Source: Streptomyces natalensis ATCC 27448 (lineage in GTDB: Bacteria > Actinomycetota > Actinomycetes > Streptomycetales > Streptomycetaceae). From it: a stretch of 64,000 nt of DNA. Under the pieces are notes generated by a model that searched no databases, was not told the DNA's origin, and saw only the letters and a program-made list of their open reading frames with translations. Positions 42,957 through 53,580 of this stretch are shown here, piece after piece. A program made the translations under genes and the position numbers. The stretch covers positions 186,001-250,000 of the forward strand of contig NZ_JRKI01000008.1 in NCBI RefSeq assembly GCF_000935125.1. Reading direction: 5' to 3'. Every line of letters starts with the position of its first letter. The stretch's first letter is position 1.

Positions 42957-44549
42957 ATGAGACGACGCCGACTCTTCTTTTCGCTGCTGTTGCTCACGGT
43001 GGCGGGGCTGGGTACCTCCGCCGCCTCCGCCCGGCCGTCCGCCGCCGCGCCCGCGCCCCTCGACCGGGTCATCCCCGCACCGGCCTCCGTACGGCCCGGC
43101 GGCACCCCGTACACCCTCGACGCGCACACCCGCATCCGCGTCCCGGACGGCTCGGCCGAGGCCCGGCGGGTCGGCGCCTATCTGGCGGGCGTGCTGCGCC
43201 CGGCCACCGGATACCGCCTGCCGGTCACCACCAAGGACGGCCGCGACGGCATCGTGCTGCGGCTCGGCGGGCCCGGGACCAGGGCGCTGGGCGCGGAGGG
43301 CTACCGGCTCTCCTCCGGCGCCCGCGCGGTCACCATCAGCGCCGGCCGGCCCGCCGGGCTCTTCCACGGCGTCCAGACGCTGCGCCAGCTGCTCCCCGCG
43401 AGCCTGGGGAAGCGCACCGAGCAGCCCGGTCCGTGGCGTCTTGCCGGCGGCACCATCGCCGATGCGCCGCGCTACGCCTACCGCGGCGCGATGCTCGACG
43501 TCTCCCGGCACTTCTTCACCGTCGACCAGGTCAAGCGCTATATCGACCAGCTGGCGATGTACAAGATCAACAAGCTGCATCTGCATCTGTCCGACGACCA
43601 GGGCTGGCGGATCGCCCTGAAGTCCTGGCCCCGGCTGGCCACCTACGGCGGCTCCACCCAGGTGGGCGGTGGAGAGGGCGGCTACTACACCAAGGACGAC
43701 TACCGCGAGATCGTCGACTACGCCGCGAGCCGCTATCTGACCGTCGTCCCCGAGATCGACATGCCCGGCCACACCAACGCCGCGCTCGCCTCCTACGCCG
43801 AGCTCAACTGCAACGGCCAGGCCCCGCCGCTCTACACCGGCACCAACGTCGGCTTCAGCTCGCTGTGCGTCCCGAAGAAGGTGACCTACGACTTCGTCGA
43901 CGACGTCGTCCGCGAGATCGCGGCGCTCACCCCCGGCCGCTGTCTCCACATCGGCGGCGACGAGGCGCACTCCACCAGCCATGACGACTACGTGGCCTTC
44001 ATGGACAAGGTGCAGCCGGTGGTCGCCAAATACGGCAAGACCGCGATCGGCTGGCACCAGCTGACCGGCGCCCACCCCGCGAAGGGCGCCATCGCCCAGT
44101 ACTGGGGCTACGACGCCACCAGCGCGGCCGAGCGCAAGCAGGTCGCCCAGGCCGCCCGCAACGGCACCGGGCTGATCCTCTCGCCCGCCGACCGCGCCTA
44201 CCTCGACATGAAGTACGACAAGGACACCCCGCTGGGGCTGCACTGGGCCGGCTATGTGGGCGTCCAGCGGTCCTACGACTGGAACCCGGGGAGGTATCTG
44301 GACGGCGCGCCCGGGAACGCGGTGGTGGGCGTCGAGGCGCCCTTGTGGACCGAGACCCTCTCCACCTCCGCGCACATCGAGTACATGGCCTTCCCCCGGC
44401 TCCCGGGCATCGCCGAACTGGGCTGGTCGCCGGCCGGCACCCACGACTGGCCGTCCTACCGCGAGCGGCTGGCTGCCCAGGGGCCCCGCTGGGACGCCCT
44501 GGGCATCCACTACTTCCGTTCGCCGGAGGTGCCCTGGCCCGCGCGGTGA
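42957..44549 (+). CDS. hexA: Secreted beta-N-acetylhexosaminidase (GH20)
   Basis: 530 aa. Signal peptide MRRRRLFFSLLLLTVAGLG; a GH20b N-domain; then the barrel with YKINKLHLHLSDDQGWR and the catalytic Asp-Glu pair in HIGGDEAHS. C-terminal barrel tryptophans (WHQLTG, QYWGYD, APLWTETL) line the site. It is very like the Streptomyces plicatus enzyme. Substrate-assisted cleavage of terminal GlcNAc from chitobiose and glycans, outside the cell. AAGGGA before ATG 42957. It converges on the acyl-CoA dehydrogenase gene with only 55 bp between them. Confidence 0.95.
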   Translation: MRRRRLFFSLLLLTVAGLGTSAASARPSAAAPAPLDRVIPAPASVRPGGTPYTLDAHTRIRVPDGSAEARRVGAYLAGVLRPATGYRLPVTTKDGRDGIVLRLGGPGTRALGAEGYRLSSGARAVTISAGRPAGLFHGVQTLRQLLPASLGKRTEQPGPWRLAGGTIADAPRYAYRGAMLDVSRHFFTVDQVKRYIDQLAMYKINKLHLHLSDDQGWRIALKSWPRLATYGGSTQVGGGEGGYYTKDDYREIVDYAASRYLTVVPEIDMPGHTNAALASYAELNCNGQAPPLYTGTNVGFSSLCVPKKVTYDFVDDVVREIAALTPGRCLHIGGDEAHSTSHDDYVAFMDKVQPVVAKYGKTAIGWHQLTGAHPAKGAIAQYWGYDATSAAERKQVAQAARNGTGLILSPADRAYLDMKYDKDTPLGLHWAGYVGVQRSYDWNPGRYLDGAPGNAVVGVEAPLWTETLSTSAHIEYMAFPRLPGIAELGWSPAGTHDWPSYRERLAAQGPRWDALGIHYFRSPEVPWPAR

Positions 44550-44554
44550 GCGGG

Positions 44555-44584
44555 CCGGCCGGACGTCCTGCGACGTCCGGCCGG
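44555..44584. terminator. Hairpin terminator between hexosaminidase and liu operon
   Basis: Perfect 13-bp stem (44555-44567 with 44572-44584) and a 4-nt loop, serving the two converging units. Confidence 0.85.
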
Positions 44585-44604
44585 TACGGGTCCCGAGCCC
44601 GGTC

Positions 44605-45762
44605 CTAGACCCCCAGCTCCCGGGCGATCAGCATCCGCTGGACCTCGCTCGTGCCCTCGCCGATCTCCAGGATCTTGGCGTCGCGCCACATCCGGGCGAC
44701 GGGGTACTCGTTCATGAAGCCGTAGCCGCCGTGGATCTGGGTGGCCTCGCGGGCGTTGTCCACCGCGATCTCCGAGGAGTAGAGCTTGGCGAGCGCCGCC
44801 TCCTTCTTGAAGGGTTCGCCGTGGACGAGGCGGGAGGCGGCGTCGCGCCAGGCCAGCCGGGCGGTGTGGGCGCGCATCTCCATGTCGGCGAGTTTGAACT
44901 GGATGGCCTGGTTGGCGGCGATCGGACGGCCGAAGGCGCGGCGCTCCTTGGCGTAGGCCACCGACTCGTCCACACAGCCCTGCGCCAGCCCGGTGGCCAG
45001 CGCCGCGATGGCGATCCGGCCCTCGTCCAGGATGCGCAGGAACTGGGCGTAGCCGCGGCCCTCCTCGCCCAGGAGGTTGGCGGCCGGGACCCGGACGTCG
45101 GAGAAGGACAGTTCGCGGGTGTCGGAGGCGTTCCAGCCGACCTTGGAGTACGGGGCGGAGACCGTGAAGCCGGGTGTGCCGGACGGGACGATGATCGAGG
45201 AGATCAGCGGGCTGCCGTCGGCCTTCCTGCCCGTGACGGCGGTGACCGTGACCAGGCCGGTGATGTCCGTGCCGGAGTTGGTGATGAAGCATTTGCTGCC
45301 GTTGATCACCCAGTCTCCGCCATCGTCCCGTACCGCCGTCGTCCTCGTCGCGCCCGCGTCCGAACCGCCGTCCGGTTCGGTCAGTCCGAAGGCGCCGAGC
45401 AGCTCGCCGCTGCACAGCCTGGGCAGCCAGGTGCGCTTCTGCTCCTCGGTGCCGAAGCGGTAGAGGGGCATGGCGCCGAGCGAGACGCCGGCCTCCAGGG
45501 TGATGGCCACCGAGGAGTCGACCCGGGCCAGCTCCTCCAGGGCGATGCCGAGCGCCAGATAGTCGCCGCCCATCCCGCCGTACTCCTCCGGGAAGGGCAG
45601 TCCGAACAGCCCCATCTCGCCCATCTGACGGACGATTTCGTATGGGAACTCATGCCGTTCGTAGTAGTCGCCGATCTTGGGGGCGACAACGTCGTGTGCG
45701 AACGCCTCGACCGTGCGCCGGAGTTCTTCCAGCTCGTCGGGCAGGCGGTGATCGAGGGACAT
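44605..45762 (-). CDS. acdH: Acyl-CoA dehydrogenase (isovaleryl/branched-chain type)
   Basis: 385-aa FAD enzyme of branched-chain amino-acid catabolism. Blocks: FGLTEPDGGSDAGATRTTA, CFITNSGTDITG, and GEGTSEVQRML, which carries the glutamate at the usual catalytic-base site. It would oxidise isovaleryl-CoA (or related branched acyl-CoA) to the enoyl-CoA used by the carboxylase encoded upstream. It is the last gene of the operon, 3 bp after HMG-CoA lyase. AcdH of S. coelicolor is needed for branched-chain acid use; the symbol is by similarity and synteny. Confidence 0.9.
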   Translation of the reverse strand: MSLDHRLPDELEELRRTVEAFAHDVVAPKIGDYYERHEFPYEIVRQMGEMGLFGLPFPEEYGGMGGDYLALGIALEELARVDSSVAITLEAGVSLGAMPLYRFGTEEQKRTWLPRLCSGELLGAFGLTEPDGGSDAGATRTTAVRDDGGDWVINGSKCFITNSGTDITGLVTVTAVTGRKADGSPLISSIIVPSGTPGFTVSAPYSKVGWNASDTRELSFSDVRVPAANLLGEEGRGYAQFLRILDEGRIAIAALATGLAQGCVDESVAYAKERRAFGRPIAANQAIQFKLADMEMRAHTARLAWRDAASRLVHGEPFKKEAALAKLYSSEIAVDNAREATQIHGGYGFMNEYPVARMWRDAKILEIGEGTSEVQRMLIARELGV

Positions 45763-45765
45763 CGG

Positions 45766-46761
45766 TCACTCCTTGTGGGAGTCGGGGCTGAGGGCGCGCA
45801 GGGTGCGCGAGGGGCTGGGGCGGCCCAGGGCCGTGGCCATCCAGGTGCTGGTGGCGGTCAGCCTGCCGAGGTCGACACCGGTGTCGATGCCAAGGCCGTG
45901 GAGCATCCACACCAGGTCCTCGGTGGCGAGGTTGCCGGTGGCGCTCTTGGCGTACGGGCAGCCGCCGAGGCCGCCCGCCGAGGCGTCGACGGTGGTGATG
46001 CCGTGCTGGAGGGCGGCGAAGGTGTTGGCGAGCGCCTGGCCGTAGGTGTCGTGGAAGTGCACGCCCAGGCCGGAGGCGGGCACGCCCGCCTCGTTCAGGG
46101 CGCCGAGCAGCCGCTGGACGTGGCCGGGGGTGGCCACGCCGATGGTGTCGCCCAGGCTCAGTTCGTCGCAGCCCATGTCGAGCAGCGCACGGCATACCCG
46201 CACCACCTGGGCGACGGGCACCGGGCCCTCCCAGGGGTCGCCGAAGCACATGGAGAGATAGCCGCGGACGTGCACGTCATCGTCCTTGGCGCGGGCGACG
46301 ACCGGTGCGAACATCGCCAGCGCCTCGTCCACGGTGCGGTTGAGGTTGGCCCGGGCGAACGACTCGGTGGCGCTGGCGAACACCGCGATCCGCCGGGCGC
46401 CCAGGGCCAGCGCCCGGTCCAGTCCGCGGTCATTGGGCACCAGGACCGGCAGGCGGTGCGGATCGAGATCACCGAGCAGCGGGAACAGGGCCTCGGCGTC
46501 GGCGAGTTGGGGGACCCACTTGGGGTGGACGAAGCTGGTGGCCTCCACCACGGGCAGGCCCGCCGCGGCGAGCCGGTGGATGAACTCGGCCTTGATCTCC
46601 GTGGGGACGACGGCCTTCTCGTTCTGGAGGCCGTCGCGCGGGCCGACCTCGTGGATCCGTACGCGGGCGGGCAGGCCCTCCGCCCGGATCTCCATCGGCA
46701 GGCCGGGCACGGGGAGGCCGGACGCGGAGGCTCCGCCCGCGGGGGTGTGGTCTGCGGTCAT
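45766..46761 (-). CDS. Hydroxymethylglutaryl-CoA lyase
   Basis: 331 aa. [16 protein letters not shown] is the HMGL/DRE-TIM start, and [19 protein letters not shown] contains the signature cysteine loop. It splits HMG-CoA to acetoacetate and acetyl-CoA, the last step of leucine breakdown. ATG 46761 overlaps the carboxylase alpha stop as ATGA. The first 25 residues are a Pro/Gly-rich lead before the barrel. Confidence 0.95.
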   Translation of the reverse strand: MTADHTPAGGASASGLPVPGLPMEIRAEGLPARVRIHEVGPRDGLQNEKAVVPTEIKAEFIHRLAAAGLPVVEATSFVHPKWVPQLADAEALFPLLGDLDPHRLPVLVPNDRGLDRALALGARRIAVFASATESFARANLNRTVDEALAMFAPVVARAKDDDVHVRGYLSMCFGDPWEGPVPVAQVVRVCRALLDMGCDELSLGDTIGVATPGHVQRLLGALNEAGVPASGLGVHFHDTYGQALANTFAALQHGITTVDASAGGLGGCPYAKSATGNLATEDLVWMLHGLGIDTGVDLGRLTATSTWMATALGRPSPSRTLRALSPDSHKE

Positions 46762-48719
46762 GACGCGGGCTCCTCGGCGGGTTCGTGCGGGGCGACGACG
46801 GCCAGGACCTGGTCCATGGCGACGGTGGTGCCCGCGGTGACCTCCAGCTCGGTGACGGTCCCGGCGTGCGGTGCGGCGATGACGTGCTCCATCTTCATCG
46901 CCTCCACCACCAGCAGGCCCTGCCCGGCCGTGACCTCCTCGCCGACGGCCACCTTGACGACGGTGACGGTGCCGGGCATCGGTGCGGCGAGGGCGTCCAG
47001 GCCGTGCCCCGCCGCGGCCCCGCTCAGCGTGGCCGCCAGCGGGTCGTGGTCCTGGACGTGCCAGGAGTCGCCGTCCCGGCCCAGCCAGTCGCCGGCGCGG
47101 TGGAAGGTGTGCAGCACGCCGTCGACGGTGACCCGCACACGGTCCTCGGTGACGTCGAGGGGCGCGCCGGGCCGCAGGTCGTAGGGGACGGGGTCGTGGC
47201 CGGGCACCCGCAGCCAGTGGCGCACCGGGGCGGGCGCGCCGCCCAGCCGGAAGCCGCTGGGCACGTCGAACGGGTCGCACCAGCCGCCCGCCGGCACCCC
47301 GGGCTCCAGGGCCCGCTGCCGCACCGCCGCGGCCGCCGCGTAGACCTCCGGCGGCACGGCGCCGTCCACCAGGGCGGCCGCTTCCCGCTCCACCAGCCCG
47401 GTGTCCAGCTCGCCACAGACCACATCGGGGTGGGCGAGCAGCCGGCGCAGAAAGCCGGCGTTGGTCGTCACCCCGAGGGTGACCGTCCGCGCCAGCGCCG
47501 CCCGCAGGGTGCGCAGCGCGGCCGGGCGGTCCGGTCCGTACGCGATGACCTTGGAGAGCATCGGGTCGTAGAGGCTGCCCACCTCCGCGCCCCGGGACAG
47601 GCCGGAGTCCGTACGGATCCCGCCGCCCTGCGGTTCGTGCAGGGACAGGACCGTGCCGCCGGTGGGCAGGAAGTCGCGGGTGGGGTCCTCGGCGCAGATC
47701 CGGGCCTCGACGGCGTGGCCGGTCAGGGCGATGTCCTCCTGGGCGAAGGGCAGCCGCTCGCCCGCCGCGATCCGCAGCTGCCACTCCACCAGGTCGTATC
47801 CGGTGATCAGTTCGGTCACCGGGTGCTCGACCTGGAGGCGGGTGTTCATCTCCATGAAGTAGTAGGCCGAGGGGTCCTTGCCCGGGACGATGAACTCGAC
47901 GGTGCCGGCGCCCCGGTAGCCGCAGGAGCGCGCCGCCTGGACGGCGGCCTCGCCCATCGCGGCCCGGGTCGCCTCGTCGAGCAGGACGCTCGGCGCCTCC
48001 TCGACGACCTTCTGGTGGCGCCGCTGGAGGGAGCATTCGCGCTCGCCCAGGTGGATGACGTTGCCGTGGCCGTCGGCCAGCACCTGGATCTCGATGTGCC
48101 GGGGGCGGTCGATCCAGCGCTCCACCAGGAGGGTGTCGTCGCCGAACGAACCGCGGGCCTCGCGCCGGGCGGCGGCGATCTCCTCGGCGAGCAGCGCTTC
48201 CTCACGGACCAGCCGCATGCCCTTGCCGCCGCCGCCCGCGGACGGTTTGAGCAGCACCGGCAGGCCGATCTCCCGTGCGGCGGCGGCCAGTTGCGCATCG
48301 TCCAGGCCGCTGCCGGAGGAGCCGGGCACCACCGGCACCCCGGCAGCCCGGACCGTCTCCTTGGCCCGGATCTTGTCGCCCATCAGATCGATGGCCTCGG
48401 CGGACGGCCCGATGAAGACCAGCCCGGCCTCGGCGCAGGCGCGGGCGAAGCGGGCGTTCTCGGCGAGGAAGCCGTAGCCGGGGTGGACGGCCTGCGCACC
48501 GGTCCGCGCGGCCGCCGCCAGCAGGGCGTCGACGGACAGATAGCTCTCGGCGGCCGGTGCGGGCCCGATCCGTACCGCCGTATCGGCCTCCCGGACGTGC
48601 CGGGCGCCCGCGTCCGCATCGCTGAAGACGGCCACCGAGCGGATGCCGAGGGCGCGCAGCGTACGGATGACGCGGACGGCGATCTCGCCGCGGTTGGCCA
48701 CCAGGACCGTGTCGAACAT
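46758..48719 (-). CDS. Acyl-CoA (methylcrotonyl-CoA) carboxylase alpha subunit: biotin carboxylase-BCCP
   Basis: 653 aa. Biotin carboxylase domain ([23 protein letters not shown] loop [25 protein letters not shown] [15 protein letters not shown]), a linker, and a biotinyl domain with [11 protein letters not shown] near the C-terminus. It supplies carboxybiotin to the beta subunit. ATG 48719 chosen, with GAGGG about 12 nt upstream; in-frame ATGs at 48731 and 48746 are possible. The operon partners point to 3-methylcrotonyl-CoA as substrate. Confidence 0.93.
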   Translation of the reverse strand: MFDTVLVANRGEIAVRVIRTLRALGIRSVAVFSDADAGARHVREADTAVRIGPAPAAESYLSVDALLAAAARTGAQAVHPGYGFLAENARFARACAEAGLVFIGPSAEAIDLMGDKIRAKETVRAAGVPVVPGSSGSGLDDAQLAAAAREIGLPVLLKPSAGGGGKGMRLVREEALLAEEIAAARREARGSFGDDTLLVERWIDRPRHIEIQVLADGHGNVIHLGERECSLQRRHQKVVEEAPSVLLDEATRAAMGEAAVQAARSCGYRGAGTVEFIVPGKDPSAYYFMEMNTRLQVEHPVTELITGYDLVEWQLRIAAGERLPFAQEDIALTGHAVEARICAEDPTRDFLPTGGTVLSLHEPQGGGIRTDSGLSRGAEVGSLYDPMLSKVIAYGPDRPAALRTLRAALARTVTLGVTTNAGFLRRLLAHPDVVCGELDTGLVEREAAALVDGAVPPEVYAAAAAVRQRALEPGVPAGGWCDPFDVPSGFRLGGAPAPVRHWLRVPGHDPVPYDLRPGAPLDVTEDRVRVTVDGVLHTFHRAGDWLGRDGDSWHVQDHDPLAATLSGAAAGHGLDALAAPMPGTVTVVKVAVGEEVTAGQGLLVVEAMKMEHVIAAPHAGTVTELEVTAGTTVAMDQVLAVVAPHEPAEEPAS

Positions 48720-48766
48720 GGATGTCGCCATCCCTCTCGTGGTCATCGCGTTGGGGGTCACGGGGA

Positions 48767-50389
<1,623 letters not shown>

Positions 50390-50481
50390 GAGCCCCCTTG
50401 CCCGTCGTCGTGCAGCGTCATCCCGCGTGGTCGTTCTGCCTGCGGGTTTCCTCGTACGGCGCTCCTCGCACCACCGTTCGA

Positions 50482-50528
50482 GTTAGTGGTCGTTAACGTC
50501 GTACGCCTTCAGGTTAACGACCACTAAC
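50482..50528. promoter_or_regulatory. Perfect 16-bp inverted repeat operator between liu operon and TetR gene
   Basis: GTTAGTGGTCGTTAAC (50482-50497) and its exact reverse complement (50513-50528), 15 bp apart, lie in the 161-bp divergent region and end 22 bp before the TetR start. Each arm is itself a partial palindrome (GTTA...TAAC), so one or two TetR dimers could bind. Strong candidate for joint control of both units. Confidence 0.8.
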
Positions 50529-50550
50529 CCGGCTGTCTACAATTGGCCGC

Positions 50551-51177
50551 ATGAGTAATGCGCATGCCCCCGCCGCGACCAGCCGCCGTGAGCAGATCCT
50601 CAAGGAGGCGGCCCGGCTCTTCGCGGAGCGCGGGTTCCATGGCGTCGGGGTGGACGAGATAGGGGCCGCCGTGGGCATCTCGGGCCCCGGCCTCTACCGC
50701 CACTTCGCAGGCAAGGACGCGATGCTGGCCGAGCTGCTGGTCGGCATCAGCGAGCGGCTGCTGGAGGGCGGGCGGATGCGGATCGCGGAGGGCGGCGACA
50801 GCCCCGAGGCGGTGCTGGACGCCCTGATCGACGGCCATATCGACTTCGCGCTGGACGACCGCCCGCTGATCACCGTGCACGACCGCGAGCTGGACCGGCT
50901 GCGCGAGGCCGACCGCAAGCGGGTCCGCCAGCTCCAGCGGCAGTACGTCGAGCTGTGGGTGGAGGTGGTCCGCCAGGTCCACCCCGGCCCCTCCGAGTCC
51001 CAGGCCCGCGCCGCCGTGCACGCCGTCTTCGGCCTGCTCAACTCCACCCCCCACCTGGGCCGCCCCGGCTCCCTCCCGGGCCGTACGGAAATGGCCGAAC
51101 TGCTGCACCGGCTGGCGCTGGGTGCCTTCGGGGCGGTGGCGACGGTGGAGCCGGCGGAGGCGGTCCGGCCGGTGTAG
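50551..51177 (+). CDS. TetR-family regulator of the liu operon
   Basis: 208 aa. N-terminal HTH RREQILKEAARLFAERGFHG with GVDEIGAAVGISGPGLYRHF, then an all-helical ligand domain. It is divergent from the leucine catabolic operon across a perfect inverted repeat, so it probably represses both; an acyl-CoA of the pathway is the likely inducer, by analogy with other acyl-CoA-sensing TetR proteins. ATG 50551. Confidence 0.9.
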   Translation: MSNAHAPAATSRREQILKEAARLFAERGFHGVGVDEIGAAVGISGPGLYRHFAGKDAMLAELLVGISERLLEGGRMRIAEGGDSPEAVLDALIDGHIDFALDDRPLITVHDRELDRLREADRKRVRQLQRQYVELWVEVVRQVHPGPSESQARAAVHAVFGLLNSTPHLGRPGSLPGRTEMAELLHRLALGAFGAVATVEPAEAVRPV

Positions 51178-51268
51178 CGGGCCGGAGGCGGGGCACGGTG
51201 GCGTACGACTCGTCGAACACCTCTGGACAGCCCTGGTGACCGGCCGGTAGCTTTCGCCGGGTACAGAA

Positions 51269-51286
51269 GCTGAGCAAGCGCTTAGC
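51269..51286. promoter_or_regulatory. Operator-like GCTGAGC-AAGC-GCTTAGC upstream of acyl-CoA dehydrogenase
   Basis: Nearly symmetric arms (one mismatch) 32 bp before the start of the acyl-CoA dehydrogenase gene; AAGCGCTT-like cores of this sort are frequent before acyl-CoA dehydrogenase genes in actinobacteria, from memory. Confidence 0.4.
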
Positions 51287-51317
51287 CAGCGGCGGCGGTC
51301 AGGGAGGCGACGCAACT

Positions 51318-52475
51318 ATGCGCCGTACGGTGTTCAACGAGGACCACGAGGCGTTCCGCGAGACGATACGGGCCTTCATCGAGGCCGAGGTCGTACCGGT
51401 CCACGACGAGTGGTTCGCCGCCGGCCAGGTCCCGCGCGAGTTCTACTACAAGCTCGCCGAACTGGGCGTCTTCGGCATCCGCGTCCCCGAGGAGTACGGC
51501 GGCGCCGGCATCGACTCGCACAAGTTCGAGGCCGTGATGTACGAGGAGACCGCCCGCGCCGGCGTCACCTTCGGCGGCTCCGGCGTCCACGTCCTCCTCG
51601 GCCTGCCGTACATCCAGATGCTGGCCACCGACGAGCAGAAGAAGCGCTACCTGCCGAAGTTCGTCAGCGGCGAGGAGATGTGGGCGCTGGCGATGACCGA
51701 GCCGGGCACCGGCTCCGACGTCGCGGGCATGAAGACCACCGCGAAGCTGTCGGCCGACGGCACGCACTACGTCCTCAACGGCGCCAAGACCTTCATCACC
51801 GGTGGTGTGCACGCCGACCGCGTGATCGTGTGCGCCCGCACCGCCGCGCCGCGCGAGGACGACCGCCGCTTCGGCATCTCCCTGTTCGCCGTCGACACCA
51901 CGTCCGAGGGCTACTCCGTCGGCCGTAAGCTCGACAAGCTCGGCCTGAAGGTCTCCGACACCGCCGAGCTGGCCTTCGTCGATGTGAAGGTGCCGGTCGA
52001 GGACCTGCTCGGCGAGGAGAACAAGGGCTTCGCCTACCTGGGCCACAACCTCGCCTCCGAGCGCTGGGGCATCGCCTTCGGCGCGTACGCACAGGCCAAG
52101 GCCGCCGTCCGGTTCGCCCAGCAGTACGTGCAGGAGCGCACCGTCTTCGGCAAGACCGTCGCCTCGTTCCAGAACACCAAGTTCGAACTGGCCGCCTGCC
52201 AGGCCGAGGTGGACGCCGCCGAGGCCGTCGCCGACCGCGCCCTGGAGGCCCTCGATGCCGGCGAGCTGACCGCCGCCGAGGCCGCGTCCGCGAAGCTCTT
52301 CAACACCGAGGTCGCCCACCACGTCATCGACCGCTGCCTCCAGCTGCACGGCGGCTACGGCTTCATGAACGAGTACCCGATCGCCCGCCTGTACGCCGAC
52401 AACCGCGTCAACCGCATCTACGGCGGCACCAGCGAGGTCATGAAGTCGATCATCGCCAAGTCGATGGGGCTGTAG
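51318..52475 (+). CDS. Acyl-CoA dehydrogenase (LCAD/IVD-like active-site layout)
   Basis: 385 aa. FAD-binding MTEPGTGSDVAGMKTTAKL and FITGGVHADRV are clear. At the C-terminal site it reads NRIYGGTSEVMKS, with Gly where medium- and short-chain enzymes have the catalytic Glu. That is the pattern of long-chain and isovaleryl-CoA dehydrogenases, which use a Glu from another helix. It shares a strand with the thioesterase that follows after 23 bp, so both may handle fatty or branched acyl-CoA. The TetR gene upstream ends 140 bp before it. Confidence 0.9.
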   Translation: MRRTVFNEDHEAFRETIRAFIEAEVVPVHDEWFAAGQVPREFYYKLAELGVFGIRVPEEYGGAGIDSHKFEAVMYEETARAGVTFGGSGVHVLLGLPYIQMLATDEQKKRYLPKFVSGEEMWALAMTEPGTGSDVAGMKTTAKLSADGTHYVLNGAKTFITGGVHADRVIVCARTAAPREDDRRFGISLFAVDTTSEGYSVGRKLDKLGLKVSDTAELAFVDVKVPVEDLLGEENKGFAYLGHNLASERWGIAFGAYAQAKAAVRFAQQYVQERTVFGKTVASFQNTKFELAACQAEVDAAEAVADRALEALDAGELTAAEAASAKLFNTEVAHHVIDRCLQLHGGYGFMNEYPIARLYADNRVNRIYGGTSEVMKSIIAKSMGL

Positions 52476-52498
52476 GAACCCGGCCAGGCGATCCGTAC

Positions 52499-53386
52499 GT
52501 GAACGACGCCCTGAGCTCCCTCCTCGATCTGCTCGCCCTCGAACGGATCGAGGAGGACATCTTCCGCGGACAGAGCCGCGCCTCCCTCGTCCCGCGCGTC
52601 TTCGGCGGCCAGGTCGCCGCCCAGGCGCTGGTCGCGGCCGGGCGGACGGTCCCCGCCGACCGGCCGCCGCACTCCCTGCACGCCTACTTCCTGCGCCCGG
52701 GCGACCCCGGCGCGCCCATCGTCTACACCGTCGACCGGATCCGCGACGGCCGGTCCTTCACCACCCGCAGGGTCGTCGCCGTCCAGCACGGTCAGCCGAT
52801 CTTCCATCTCTCCGCCTCCTTCCAGGCGGACGAGGAGGGGCTGGAGCACCAGGAGCCGATGCCACCGGCACCGGATCCGCTCGAACTGCCCACCGCCGCC
52901 GAGATGCTGCCCCGCTACGCCGACCGGTTCACCGACCCGGGCGTCGTCGACCGGCTGCTGGAGTCCCGGGCCGCGATCGATCTGCGGTACGTGGACGAGC
53001 CGCCGTTCGGCACCGTCGGCGAGGCCCGCGAGCCCCGCTCCCAGGTCTGGTTCCGCACCCAGGGCAAACTCGACGGGGACACCGCGATCCCCCGCCCGCT
53101 CCTGGACATCTGCCTGGTCACCTATGTCTCCGACATGACCCTGCTCGACTCGATCCTGCTTGCCCACGGCCGGGGCGGCTGGGCGGTCGGCGATGTGGTC
53201 GGCGCGAGCCTGGACCACGCCATGTGGTTCCACCGGCCGCTGCGCGCCGACGACTGGCTGCTCTACGACCAGGAGTCCCCCACCGCCCAGGGCGGCCGCG
53301 GCCTGGGCAAGGGCCGCATCTTCACGGCCGACGGACAGCTGGCGGTATCGGTCATTCAGGAAGGCGTCATCCGGGTACCCCGGTAG
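52499..53386 (+). CDS. tesB: Acyl-CoA thioesterase II (TesB)
   Basis: 295-aa double-hotdog thioesterase hydrolysing acyl-CoA to free acid and CoA. Blocks GQSRASLVPRVFGGQVAAQA, LHAYFLRPGD and the C-terminal LDHAMWFHRPLRADDWLLYD match TesB; the catalytic Asp is in ASLDHAMWFH. GTG 52499, 23 bp after the acyl-CoA dehydrogenase, probably one transcript. Confidence 0.92.
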   Translation: MNDALSSLLDLLALERIEEDIFRGQSRASLVPRVFGGQVAAQALVAAGRTVPADRPPHSLHAYFLRPGDPGAPIVYTVDRIRDGRSFTTRRVVAVQHGQPIFHLSASFQADEEGLEHQEPMPPAPDPLELPTAAEMLPRYADRFTDPGVVDRLLESRAAIDLRYVDEPPFGTVGEAREPRSQVWFRTQGKLDGDTAIPRPLLDICLVTYVSDMTLLDSILLAHGRGGWAVGDVVGASLDHAMWFHRPLRADDWLLYDQESPTAQGGRGLGKGRIFTADGQLAVSVIQEGVIRVPR

Positions 53387-53450
53387 GCGGCGGAAGGTCA
53401 GGGCCTGCCCGAGGCGCCGGGCGGGCCCTGAGCGCACGTGGTGCACATGC

Positions 53451-53570
53451 GCTTGCTTCACGTGCACGTGTTCCGAGGGCACTTGCTTCACGTGCACGTG
53501 TTGCGGGAGCGCTTGCTTCACGTGCACATGTTGCGGGAGCGCTTGCTTCAAGTGCACTTGAAGCTTCTAG
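53451..53570. repeat. Four 30-bp operator-like tandem repeats before merR
   Basis: Units start at 53451, 53481, 53511 and 53541, each opening GCTTGCTTCA (ACTTGCTTCA in the second) and centred on GTGCAC. The last unit holds a perfect 18-bp palindrome, CTTCAAGTGCACTTGAAG (53546-53563). The three upstream units are degenerate versions (CTTCACGTGCAC). Confidence 0.9.
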
Positions 53571-53573
53571 CGT
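53543..53573 (+). promoter_or_regulatory. MerR-type promoter with 19-bp spacer, leaderless transcript
   Basis: -35 TTGCTT (53543-53548), 19-bp spacer, -10 TAGCGT (53568-53573); the palindrome fills the spacer, the hallmark of MerR-activated promoters. The ATG at 53581 is 8 nt after the -10 end, so the mRNA should start at or next to the start codon. Confidence 0.75.
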
Positions 53574-53580
53574 TGCCCGC

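Noticed and set aside
53451..53570. CRISPR-like regular repeats
   Set aside because: Units are contiguous with no unique spacers, and no cas genes are present; they fit operator-type tandem repeats.
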